Source: Palleronia marisminoris (lineage in GTDB: Bacteria > Pseudomonadota > Alphaproteobacteria > Rhodobacterales > Rhodobacteraceae). Taken from it: a DNA stretch of 64,000 bases. The position numbers were made by a program, and so were the translations under genes. The DNA lies in the NCBI RefSeq assembly GCF_900172315.1, contig NZ_FWFV01000012.1, positions 1 to 64,000 on the forward strand, in the 5' to 3' direction. The notes under the pieces are model-generated. The model made no database searches. It was given only the letters and a program-made list of their open reading frames with translations, and was not told the DNA's origin. Below, piece by piece: positions 38,836-49,300 of the stretch. Numbering within the stretch: position 1 is the first letter of the stretch; each line of letters begins with the position of its first letter.

Positions 38836-39351
38836 ATGCTTCTCGTGGATGAACGCAAGACCCGCGACCCTGCCTACCGTGTGCTCCACGCGCTTGCGAC
38901 GGTGTGCATGGGAATCGCAGGGGTGCAGCTTGTTCTGCTGATCGTGATCTTCGGCTGGCTCGTCTGGGGCCGCTACGTGCTGAACGACACGCCCACCTGG
39001 GTCGAGCAGCTCGCCCTGGTCCTCGTCGTCTGGATCACCTTCCTGGGCGGCGCGACCGGCGTATGGACGAAATCCCACCTCTCCGTCGATTTCATGCGCG
39101 AGATGATGCCCTCCGCCATCGCCGCGCCGCTACGCTGGGTGGCGCTGGTGGGGGTCCTGCTGTTCTCGATAGCGCTGGCGATCTACGGAACCGAGCTGAC
39201 GATGAACACCTGGGCCCGCACCATTCCGATGCTGGGCTTCGCCGAGGGCTGGCGCGCCATGCCCATGGCGATCTGCGGCGTTCTTTCGGCGCTCTTCACC
39301 CTCTACCACATGGCCGAGCATGCGCGCGGCCGCGACCCGCTGAAAGGTTGA
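38836..39351 (+). CDS. TRAP transporter small permease (DctQ type)
   Basis: The 171-residue protein has four membrane helices (about 20-43, 56-74, 96-117 and 138-156). The family centre is WGRYVLNDTPTWVEQLALVLVVWITFLGGATGVWTKSHLSVDF. AAAGGGG precedes the ATG. It pairs with the DctM protein four bases downstream. Confidence 0.9.
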   Translation: MLLVDERKTRDPAYRVLHALATVCMGIAGVQLVLLIVIFGWLVWGRYVLNDTPTWVEQLALVLVVWITFLGGATGVWTKSHLSVDFMREMMPSAIAAPLRWVALVGVLLFSIALAIYGTELTMNTWARTIPMLGFAEGWRAMPMAICGVLSALFTLYHMAEHARGRDPLKG

Positions 39352-39355
39352 CCGC

Positions 39356-40633
39356 ATGGGCCTAGCCCTTCTCTTCGGCCTGTTCTTCTTCGGCCTGATC
39401 GCCGGGATGCCCGTGGCCTTCGCGCTCGGCCTCGCGACCGTCGGCGGCTTCCTGTTCGAGGGGCTGCCGCTGTTCATCGGATTCCAGCGCATCCTGTCCG
39501 GCATTTCGGTCTTTTCGCTGCTGGCCATCCCGTTCTTCATCTTCGCGGGCGAGCTGATGATGCAGGGCGGCATCGCGGCCCGCCTCGTCCGTCTTGCCGC
39601 GTCGGCCGTGGGCTTCATGCGCGGCGGTCTAGGCGTGGTGAACGTCGCCTCGTCGATGCTGTTCGGCGGCATCTCGGGTTCGGCGGTTGCCGACACCTCG
39701 GCGCTCGGCTCGATCCTCATCCCGGTGATGCGCGAGAAGGGCTACGACGCCGACTACGCCGTGAACGTCACCGTGACCTCGTCGATCGCCGGCGTCGTCA
39801 TCCCGCCCTCGCACAACATGATCCTCTACGCGGTCGCGGCGGGGGGCGTGTCTGTGTCGAACCTCTTCATTGCGGGGATCCTGCCGGGCATCCTGATGTG
39901 CCTGATCCTCGGCTTCGTCGCGTGGTTCATCGCCGTGCGCCGCGGCTATCCGGGTGAGGCCTTCCCCGGCTTCCGCGAGCTTGGCATCCGCTTCATCGTC
40001 GCGATCCCGGGCCTGATGACGGCGATCATCATCGTCGGCGGCGTGCTGTCGGGCGTGATGACCGTGACCGAATCCGGTGCCTTCGGGGCGATCTGGGCGA
40101 TCCTCGTGACCACGCTGGTCTATCGCGAACTCAATTGGGAGCGCTTCGTCGCGGCCGTGGTTGCTGCGGTGCGCACCACGGCGCTGGTGATGATCCTGGT
40201 CGCGACCGCGTCGTCCTTCGCCTACCTGCTGGCGCTCTACCGGGTGCCGGACCTGCTGGCGACGACCGTGACGATGATCTCGGAGAACCCGATCATCATC
40301 CTTCTGCTTTTGAACGTGACGCTGCTGGTCCTGGGCATGATCATGGACATGGCGGCGCTGATCCTGATCTGCACGCCGATCTTCCTGCCCGTCGTCACCG
40401 ACCTTGGTATGGACCCGCTGCAGTTCGGTGTGATCCTGATGATGAACCTGGGGCTCGGCCTCTGCACCCCGCCGGTGGGCGCCTGCCTCTTCGTCGGCTG
40501 CGTGGTCGGCGGGATACGGATCGACCAGGCGGTGCGGACCATCCTGCCCTTCTACGCGGCCATCATCGTGGCGCTCCTGCTCGTCACCTACGTGCCGTTC
40601 TTCTCGATGTATCTTCCCAGCCTAATGAACTAG
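39356..40633 (+). CDS. TRAP transporter large permease (DctM type)
   Basis: The 425-residue protein has about 12 helices with clear DctM motifs: LLAIPFFIFAGELMMQGGIAARLVRLA, NVASSMLFGGISGSAVADTSALGSILIPVM and TPPVGACLFVGCVVGGIRIDQ. It is the transport channel of the uronate TRAP system. Confidence 0.93.
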   Translation: MGLALLFGLFFFGLIAGMPVAFALGLATVGGFLFEGLPLFIGFQRILSGISVFSLLAIPFFIFAGELMMQGGIAARLVRLAASAVGFMRGGLGVVNVASSMLFGGISGSAVADTSALGSILIPVMREKGYDADYAVNVTVTSSIAGVVIPPSHNMILYAVAAGGVSVSNLFIAGILPGILMCLILGFVAWFIAVRRGYPGEAFPGFRELGIRFIVAIPGLMTAIIIVGGVLSGVMTVTESGAFGAIWAILVTTLVYRELNWERFVAAVVAAVRTTALVMILVATASSFAYLLALYRVPDLLATTVTMISENPIIILLLLNVTLLVLGMIMDMAALILICTPIFLPVVTDLGMDPLQFGVILMMNLGLGLCTPPVGACLFVGCVVGGIRIDQAVRTILPFYAAIIVALLLVTYVPFFSMYLPSLMN

Positions 40634-40642
40634 GAGCTTGAC

Positions 40643-41437
40643 ATGAAACGACTTCTCATCACCGGAGCGGCCGGGGGGCTGGGGCGGTTGATGCGAACCC
40701 GCCTGGCACACATGGCCGATACCATCCGCCTGACGGACCTGACCGAGATGGAGCCCGAGGGCGACGGCGAAGAGGTCGTCCAGGCCAACCTCGCGGACGA
40801 GGCGGCGGTCCATGACCTGGTCCAGGGATGCGACGGGATCGTCCATTTCGGCGGCGTCTCGGTCGAACGCTCCTTCGACCTGATCAGCGACGCCAATCTT
40901 CGTGGGGTCTACAACCTCTACGAAGCGGCCCGCGCCAACGGCCATCCGCGCATCGTCTTCGCCACGTCGAACCACGTCGTCGGCTTCCACACCCAGGACC
41001 GACGGCTGAGCGCGCACGACCCCATGAAGCCCGACGGGCTCTACGGCGTTTCGAAGTGCTTCGGCGAGGCGATGGCCTCGATGTACCACTCGAAATTCGG
41101 GCAGGAGACCGCGCTGGTCCGCATCGGCTCGTGCTTCCCCGAGCCCATCAATCACCGGATGCTCGCCACCTGGTTCAGCCCCGACGACTTCGTCTCGCTG
41201 ATCGAGTGCTGCTTCCGCGCACCGCGCCTGGGCTGCCCGATCATCTGGGGCGTGTCGGATAATGACGAGCAATGGTGGGATAATTCCGCAGCGCGCTACC
41301 TTGGGTGGAGGCCGAAGGACAGTTCGGCCCGCTTCCGGGACAAGGTCGAGGCCGCGAACGAGCGACCCTCTGCCGATGCACCGGATTCCGTCTACCAGGG
41401 CGGCGCCTTTACCGCCGATCCTATCCACCGCGACTGA
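40643..41437 (+). CDS. udh: Uronate dehydrogenase (NAD+)
   Basis: The 264-residue extended SDR starts LLITGAAGGLG. It has FATSNHVVGFH and the catalytic Tyr/Lys in YGVSK (Y134, K138). These patterns and the length match uronate dehydrogenase, which oxidises D-galacturonate or D-glucuronate to the aldaro-1,5-lactone. TAGGAG precedes the ATG. It sits between its importer and the last pathway enzyme, while isomerase, cycloisomerase and dehydratase are in the divergent operon. The assignment is strong from sequence and context together. Confidence 0.93.
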   Translation: MKRLLITGAAGGLGRLMRTRLAHMADTIRLTDLTEMEPEGDGEEVVQANLADEAAVHDLVQGCDGIVHFGGVSVERSFDLISDANLRGVYNLYEAARANGHPRIVFATSNHVVGFHTQDRRLSAHDPMKPDGLYGVSKCFGEAMASMYHSKFGQETALVRIGSCFPEPINHRMLATWFSPDDFVSLIECCFRAPRLGCPIIWGVSDNDEQWWDNSAARYLGWRPKDSSARFRDKVEAANERPSADAPDSVYQGGAFTADPIHRD

Positions 41438-41452
41438 CCCTATGAGGACAAC

Positions 41453-42973
41453 ATGACCTATCAACCCCACGGCAAGCACCTGATCGCCGGCGAGCGGGTC
41501 GCGTCCGACCGCAGCTTCTCCTCCGAACCCGCCCACGGGACCGCGCACGACTTCTCGGTCGGCACGCCCGACTTGGTGAACCGCGCCGCCGAGGCCGCCG
41601 AGGCCGCCTTCGACGCATACGCCGCCACCTCGCGCGAAGACCGCGCCGCGTTCCTCGACGCCATCGCCGAAGAGCTGGAAGCGCGAGTCGACGAGATCAC
41701 CGAAACCGCGATGTCCGAGACCGGACTGCCCGAGCCGCGCATCCGCTCGGTCGAGCTACCGCGGACCGCGAACCAGCTGCGCCTCTTCGCCAAGCATATC
41801 CGTGACGGCGCCTACCTTGACCAGCGCCATGACGACGCGATGCCTGACCGCAAGCCGATGCCCCGGCCCGACCTGCGCATGATTCAGCGGCCGATCGGAC
41901 CCGTTGCCGTCTTCGGCGCGTCGAACTTCCCGCTCGCCTTCTCGACCGCCGGCGGCGACACCGCCGCGGCGCTGGCCGCCGGCTGCCCCGTCGTCGTGAA
42001 GGGCCACGGCGCCCATCCCGGCACCGGCGAACTGGCCGCCGAGGCCATCCAGGCCGCAGCCGAGCGGACCGGCATGCCCACGGGCGTCTTCTCGTTGATC
42101 CAGGGCGGAGACCGGACCGTCGGACAGACGCTGGTGCAGCACCCGCTCGTCAAGGCGGTCGGCTTCACCGGATCGCTGAAGGGCGGCCGCGCGCTCTACG
42201 ATCTGTGCGCCCAGCGCGACGAGCCGATCCCGTTCTTCGGCGAGCTCGGCTCGGTCAACCCGATGTTCCTGATGGACGAGGCGACCGAGGCCCGCGCCGC
42301 CGAGATCGGCAAGGCTTGGGCCGGGTCGCTCTGCATGGGCGCCGGCCAGTTCTGCACGAATCCCGGTGTCGCCGTGGTGCTGGACGGTTCCGGCGCGGAC
42401 GCCCTGCGTGACGCCGCCAAGGAGGCGCTCGAGGGGATGGAGCCGCAGACCATGCTGACCGACGGCATTGCCTCGGCCTACAAGGGCGGCGCGGCGGCGA
42501 TGGCCAAGGAAAGCGGCGTCACGGCCGTGGTCACGACCGAACCTGCCGAACGCAGCGCCACGCCCTTCCTGTTCGAGACCGACGCCGACACCTGGATGTC
42601 GAACCACGCGATCAACGAAGAAGTCTTCGGGCCCCTCGGCCTGATCGTGCGCTGCAAGGACGCCGCGCAGATGGAGAAGGTAGCACGGACGCTCAAGGGC
42701 CAGCTGACCATCACGATCCATATGGATGACGGCGACGCCGAAGCCGTCCGCTCGCTTCTGCCGATCGTCGAGCGCAAGGCAGGCCGGATCCTCGTCAACG
42801 GCTTCCCCACTGGCGTCGAGGTTGCCGACGCGATGGTCCACGGCGGCCCCTACCCCGCCTCGACCAATTTCGGCCATACGAGCGTCGGCACCCTGTCAAT
42901 CCGCCGGTTCCTGAGGCCCGTGTGCTTCCAGAACCTGCCCGAGGCCGTCCTGCCGGCCGACCTCAAGGGCTGA
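41453..42973 (+). CDS. 2-oxoglutarate semialdehyde dehydrogenase (NADP-type ALDH)
   Basis: The 506-residue ALDH has the catalytic Cys C301 in GAGQFCTNPG and the base Glu in FFGELGSVNP. RPIGPVAVFGASNFPLAFSTAGGDTAAALAAGCPVVVKGH and VGFTGSLKGGRAL are typical of the KGSADH type II/III branch. It oxidises the KdgD product to 2-oxoglutarate, completing the path into the citric-acid cycle. GAGGA precedes the start. It is the last gene before a strong terminator. Confidence 0.92.
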   Translation: MTYQPHGKHLIAGERVASDRSFSSEPAHGTAHDFSVGTPDLVNRAAEAAEAAFDAYAATSREDRAAFLDAIAEELEARVDEITETAMSETGLPEPRIRSVELPRTANQLRLFAKHIRDGAYLDQRHDDAMPDRKPMPRPDLRMIQRPIGPVAVFGASNFPLAFSTAGGDTAAALAAGCPVVVKGHGAHPGTGELAAEAIQAAAERTGMPTGVFSLIQGGDRTVGQTLVQHPLVKAVGFTGSLKGGRALYDLCAQRDEPIPFFGELGSVNPMFLMDEATEARAAEIGKAWAGSLCMGAGQFCTNPGVAVVLDGSGADALRDAAKEALEGMEPQTMLTDGIASAYKGGAAAMAKESGVTAVVTTEPAERSATPFLFETDADTWMSNHAINEEVFGPLGLIVRCKDAAQMEKVARTLKGQLTITIHMDDGDAEAVRSLLPIVERKAGRILVNGFPTGVEVADAMVHGGPYPASTNFGHTSVGTLSIRRFLRPVCFQNLPEAVLPADLKG

Positions 42974-43002
42974 CCTGTCGCGGGCCCGCCTAGGTCCGCC
43001 TC

Positions 43003-43044
43003 GCCCTGCGCCGCCGGACGTAATCGGGCTGCGCAGGGCTTTTT
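43003..43044 (+). terminator. Rho-independent terminator of the uronate operon
   Basis: GCCCTGCGC (43003-43011) pairs with GCGCAGGGC (43031-43039), then TTTTT (43040-43044). The stem lies 30 bases past the aldehyde dehydrogenase stop. Confidence 0.85.
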
Positions 43045-43396
43045 CCCCCGGTCCACGCCAGCGAGGCCCCGGTTCGATCCGAGAGTATCCGCGCTGGCTG
43101 CCCGTGTCGTGGATGTCCCGGCTCCCGTCTCCTCCGACTCCTCATTTTCCTGACGCTCGGCATGGATGACCTCGCTCCCGGTCTTCAGGTCGAAGATCGC
43201 GATCCCGTCATCCCTCGCGCGCGGCCGTGACGCACGACGTTCTGGTGTGGAAGCACGACGCGTGCACATGCTCGTGCTCCGGCTCCACTCATTCCAGGTC
43301 GAACTCGCCGCTCATATCGCGGGCGGGCCGTCAAAGTTAACGAGTTGGCAAAAATTGGTGGTTAACGGTCGGTGCGTTAATTCCCTTGGAGCCTCC
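43045..43396 (+). other. Upstream region of the autotransporter gene
   Basis: About 350 bases with no gene of its own. The autotransporter frame is open upstream to 43166, but those 77 codons lack a signal peptide and conserved sequence. From 43330 the DNA turns AT-rich and carries GTTAAC at 43336-43341 and 43361-43366 and GTTAAT at 43376-43381, probably part of the promoter. Confidence 0.5.
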
Positions 43397-46300
43397 ATGA
43401 AAAGCTATCGGTCCATTCTCTCGACTACCGCGCTGGTCGGGACACTCGTCGGTGCGGCGCCCGCCACCATCGCATCGCCTGTCCATAGCATCGTGGAGGA
43501 TGGCGGCGGTCGCGCCGGCCACGCGATCCAGGGCATCGCGACTTTCGGCACGTCCGACGCGCAAACGACCTTCACCAACTTCTTCACCGAAGGTGGTGCC
43601 GGGTCGGGCGGAGGCGCGGGCCTAGGCGGTGTCTTCTTCATCGACAGCAACGCATCGCTGACACTGCAGAATATCGACCTTCGCGGCAACGTGACCAAGG
43701 GCGGACAGGGCGGGAGCAGGCCGCCGGTCGATCTTTCGGGCTCGACCCTTCTCCTGACGGACCTGACCGCAGACATCTCGGCCGTTCAGGCCATCAATCC
43801 CCAGCCGATCCTGACCCGGGTCGGAAGCACCTACTTCGTCGCGGGCGTGACGCTGGCCAACCAGAACCCCGCGATCAGAAGCGGCGTCTCTGCCGGGCTC
43901 GACGGCGTGAACGGGACCGTCGACATCGAGAGCGTCGACGGCACGGAAGTGACCTTCGCGACGAACGTGGAGATCAGGACCGAGTCCATCACCAAGGCAA
44001 GCACGACCGCCGTGATTCCCGGCGCCACGACCCTTCCGATCGACACGCTCACCGGCAGCAACGAAAACCTGCGCATCGGCGCGTCCGTCTTCGGGACCGG
44101 GATCGACGACGACACGCGGATCACCGGCGTCAACTATGGCGGGGCCGACGGGCGCGAGGTCGTCAGCATCGTCATCGACAAGCCCACCACGTCCGCGACG
44201 TCCGGCTTCGACGCCGTGAACGTCGGCACGCTGACCGCGCCCCAGTTCGCGCGCGTCGGCGCCGACGAGATCCGCATCCTTTCGAGCGGCAACACGCTCA
44301 AGGTCGGCATGACCCTCGCGGGCGAAGGCATCGCGGCCGGCACGACCGTCACCGCAATCGACGAGGACGGCACGGTCCGGTTCTCTCAGCCGCTCCCGGC
44401 CGGGCTGCAGGAGTTCAAGGGCCTGATCGAGGCCGGCCAGGTCGGCAGCAACATCATCAACCTGCCCGCCCCCACGACCCGCGTCTCCGTGGGCACCATC
44501 GTGACGGGTGCAGGCATTCCGGCCGGCACGACCGTCACCAGCATCGAGGGCAACAGCATCAAGCTGTCGAACGCCCTGACCGCGGTGCCCGAGACGATCC
44601 GGACGACGCCGATCTTGTCGCAGGCGGCGTCCGGCGGGCAGACCCGTCTGCGGCTGCCCGCCCACCTGACCGGCATCGCTGCCGGAATGGAGGTGTCCGG
44701 CACCGGAATTCCCGCGGGCACCAGGGTTGTCTCGTATAGCTCGGCAACAGGGATCGCCGTTCTCGACCACGCGGTCACCGAGGCGCTTTCGGACGTGCGC
44801 TTCGTTTCGCCCCTGCAGGACGGCGGCGCGATGAATGGCGGGATCGTATCGGCCAGCGGATCAGGCTCGGACGGCGGCAGCGGCGTGAACGCGAACTCCG
44901 CCAGCGCCTTCATCTTCAGCGGCGAAGGCCAGGCTGGCCGCAACGGCGGCTCGGGTGGCGCAGCGACGCAGGGAACCGGCGGCGACGGTGGATCGGGCGG
45001 CGACGGCAGCAACGGCGCCCCGGTCAACAAGGAGCTGATCTTCGACATCGCCACGACGACGGCCTCGGCCGTGGCGGACACCGCTTCGGCGGCCGCAGCT
45101 CTCACCAGCTTCCCGACCGACGTGGGCGAAAGCATCGTCAGTGCGGCCAATGCGGCCATCACCTGGATCCAGGTCGCCGACCTCGGCATCCGGCTTGGTG
45201 TCTGGCAAAGCGACCAGGCGAAAGGTCGGGTCGGTCTCGGCGGTGACGGCGGCACCGGTGGTGCGGGCGGTGCCGGCAGCGAGTTCTTCGGCGGCGGGGC
45301 CGGCGGCGACGGCGGCGACGGTGGCGACGGCGGCAATTCAATCACCGACGGCGGAACCGGCGGCAACGGCGGCAATGGCGGCCGCGGCGGTTTCGGCGCC
45401 GGCGGCGGCTCGGGCGGCACCGGCGGGTCGGCCGGTTCGACGGGCAACGGGATCGACGGTAGTTCCGGGGCCGGTGGTGCTGCGGGCTTCGGCGGCGGGG
45501 TCGGCTCGGACGGCGCGGGCTTCGGCGGTGGCGGCGGCTCGGGCTATGGCGGCGCGATCTTCGTGCGCTCGGGCGGCAGTCTCGTCGTCAGCGGCAACAG
45601 CACCTTCGCCAACAACGCGGCCCTCGCGGGTTCGAGCAGCAACGCCGGTCAGGCCGGCAACGCGGCGGGTTCCGACATCTTCATGATGCGCGGTTCGGAC
45701 GTCCTGCTGGCCCCCGGCGCCGGCAACAGGATCCGCATCGAGGGCACGATCGCGGACGACAGCACGGCGAGCATCTCGTCCATGTCCAACGCATCGGGCG
45801 ACGGCGCGTCTCTCAGGATCGGGGGCGGCGGCACGGTCGAGCTTCTGGGCGAGAACACCTATACCGGAACCACCAACATCGAGGGCGCGGCGCTTGCCGC
45901 CAAGGATGGCATTGGCATCCACTCGCGCAGCCATCTGCAGTTCGACGGGGGCGGCGCACTGTCCGACCTGGCCGAAAGCAACGCCGGCGTCCTGCTGACC
46001 GACGGTCAGTTCGTGCGGCGGGTCGGCACGCTGTCGACGCAGGCATCCTGGAGCGGAAGCGGCGGATTCGCGGCCAGCGAAGAAGGGCTGACCCTGAATT
46101 TCGGCTATCTCGGCGGCGCCTCGGGCCAGACGCTTTCGCTGGGGCAAGGCGGCTTCGTGGGGGGCGACTCCGTCCTCGTCTTCGGCGCGCGTGACGCGAC
46201 CGGCACGGTGCGGCTGGTCAACAAGATCGTCCTGAACGGCGGCAAGATGAACGTCGCTGTCCACGACAACGAAGCGGTCGACACCGACCGCGCCGTCGTG

Positions 46301-49300
46301 ACCGGCAACATGACGGGCGGCGCGCTCGAGGTCGGTGCCGCGGGCTATACCGGCGAACTCGTGATGACGGGCACGAACGCCCTGACCGGGCTGACGGTCA
46401 ATGCCGGAAAACTGACCACGCGCGAAGGCGACGTGGTGGGCCGGCTGATGGCCTCGAACGGCATCGCGACGGTGGACGGCGGCGGCCTGGCGTTCTCGGC
46501 TGCCGAGATCTTCGCGGCCCTGTCGGTCGCGGCACGGGGAGAGATCGTCGCGGCCGATGCCATGACGGTGAACCAGCTGACGAACCAGGGCCTCTCGACG
46601 TTCTTCGGCATCCTCTCGGCCGGCGCGATCCACAACCTCGCGGACGGGGAATTGCGGGTCAAGCAGGTCACGTCCGACAGCTTCGTCAACGAGGGGCTTC
46701 TGCTTCTGGCCGGGGACGTGACCGTGGGACACGGTGCGCCGCTCACAAACGATGGCACGATTGCCGTTGCCGACATCCGACACATCGTAGCGGACGGCCT
46801 GGCTGGCAAAGGGACCCTGAGCGTGGCCGACGAGGGCGCGCTGACGCTCGAGTTGAGCGGCGTCTCGACCTACGAGGGCAGCAGCAGCGGCGCCGGCGAG
46901 ATCGCAAAGGCCGGGACCGGCACGCTGACCCTGACCGGCGACATGGGACATACCGGTGCGACGCGCGTCATGAACGGCACGCTCGTCCTCGACGGCGGCA
47001 CCCTGTCGGACATTGCGACGCTTGCCGTCGAGAAGGACGGCCAGTTCATCCTGCTCACGCCGGAAACCGTGGGCGACCTGCTCTCGGCCGGCATGATCGA
47101 GCTCCATGCCGACCTGACGACGACCGGCAAGATGGTCAATGACGGCGTCCTGACCTTCCGCGAGCCCGTCACCCTGACGACGGCTGGCCTGTCGGGCGGC
47201 GACACGGGCGAGGTTCGCATCGACGCGGGCACACCACTGCGCCTGGTCCAGTCGAAGAACACCATATATTCGGGAAACTTCACCGGCGACGGCATCCTCA
47301 CCAAGGCCGGGTCGGGCACGCTGAGCCACGACGGCGCGGCGGGCAGCTTCACCGCCGACGGCATCCTGGTCGAGGAAGGCGGCATGTCCTTCGCGTCGGC
47401 ACAGGCGTTCGACAGCCTATCGGTCGCGGCGAAGGGCAAGGTCACCTCGGCGGACGCGCTGACCGTAGACACGGTGACGAACGAAGGCATCTCGGCGTTC
47501 GGCGGACATCTGTTCGCGGGCTCGATCCACAACCTGACGGGCGGCGAGATGAGGGTGGATGCCGTCACGGCCGACGCGTTCGAGAACGCGGGGCTGCTGC
47601 TTCTCGCCGGCGACGTCACCATGAACCATGGCGCCTCGATGCAGAACGAGGGCAAGATCGGCGTCGCCGACGCAAGGCGGATCATCGCGGCCGGGCTGTC
47701 GGGCGAAGGCTCATTAGAGCTGTCCGAGGCAGGCATCCTGGCGCTCGACCTGAGCGGCGCCTCCAGCTTCGCGGGCAGCAGTGCCGGGGGTGGCCGCATC
47801 ATCAAGGAGGGGACGGGCCAGCTGACCCTGACCGGCGAGATGCTGCATTCCGGCGGCACGCGGGTGACGAACGGCACCCTCGTGCTCGACGACGGCAACC
47901 TGTCGGATGTCGGCACGCTGGTCGTGGACAAGAACGGCCGGTTCGTGCTGCTCACGGACGAAAGCGTGGGCGAGCTGCGGAACTCGGGCAAGGTCGAACT
48001 GGTGGCGAACCTCACCGCGGCGGGCAAGGTGGTCAATGATGGCTCCCTGACTTTCGAGGACCGCGTCACCCTGACGACGGCCGGACTTTCGGGAGGAGCC
48101 ACGGGTGCAATCACGATCGACGCCGAGGAGTCCCTGCGCCTCGTCCAGACGGGAACCAGCACCTATTCCGGCACGATCGGCGGCGCGGGCGTTCTCACCA
48201 AGGCGGGGACGGGCACGCTCGGCCTCGACGGGGCCGAGGGCAGCTTCTCGGTCGGCACCCTGTATATCGACGCGGGGCGCGTGACCTTCGCGAGCCCCTA
48301 TGTCGCCGCGCAGACTGTCGGCGTCGATATCCGCTCGAACGGTACGCTGCAGCTCGCGAACGGGAACCAGCGGATCACGCGGCTTGTGGGGGCGGGCACG
48401 CTCGCCCTCGGCACGAACGACCTTTATGTCTCGGACGGTGGCGAGTTCTCGGGCGTCCTCACCGGCACGGGATCGCTGCGGGTCGTCGGCGGCCAGTTCC
48501 TGGTCGACAGCAGCCTGTCATCCGAGACGAACGCGTTCGAGGTCGACGGGACAAGCGACATTCTGGTCGCCAAGGGGCAGAAGATCACCTTCCCCAAGGT
48601 CAACGTCACCGGAGGCAAGCTGTCCGTCGCGGGCGGTCTGAAAACCGCCGAACTGTCGGTGTCCAAGGGCGGCACGCTGCAACTGGGCACGGACGAGAAT
48701 ATCTCTGTGGAGGCGAAAACCACCACGATTTCGGGCGCGGGAAGCTCGGTTCGGGGCAACGGCCGGGTCTCGGGCAAGATGACGATCGGCATCGGCGCGT
48801 TCCTGCGGCCCGGCAATTCGCCGGGCGAGATCGCCGTCGAAGACCTGGTGCTTGCCGAAGGCTCGACGACCGAGCTGGAATACGTCAGCGGAACCTCCCA
48901 CGACGTCATGCGCATAACCGGGGAGTTCACGATCGAGCCCGGCGCGCGTCTCGACATCCTGGCGACCGCCGGTCAAAGCCTCGCTGCCGGTGAAAGCGTC
49001 CGCTTCTTCGATTTCACCGCCGGGAACCTGTCCGGCCATTTCGGAGAGGTCGCCAGCGGGTTCGACGGCACGTCGGTCCTGAACCTGTCCACCGGGTCGC
49101 TGGTCGGCCTCGGCGGGATCACGATCGACGAGCTCTTCGAGGCTGCGGCGCGGACCGATAACGACCGCGCCATCCTCGCGGCCGCCCTCGTGGCGGGAAC
49201 CGACGGGGTCGCCCAGACCTACGGGGGCAACCTCGTGCCATCGCTGGCGTTGGCACAGACCTCGGCCAACCCGGCTGCGGCCAACGCGGCGGTTCTCGCC

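Noticed and set aside
36981-38858. 625-residue minus-strand reading of the GntR gene
   Set aside because: The N-terminal 390 residues are antisense to the TRAP binding-protein gene. Only the part from 37688 is a GntR protein.
44860-45560. Gly-rich repeats read at DNA level as a CRISPR-like array
   Set aside because: Repeat units are 3-9 bases of GGC-type codons without constant spacers. They are coding low complexity.
45338-47329. 663-residue minus-strand frame inside the autotransporter
   Set aside because: It is the reverse of repetitive Gly/Thr/Ala codons and gives Arg/Ala/Asp-rich low-complexity protein without domains.
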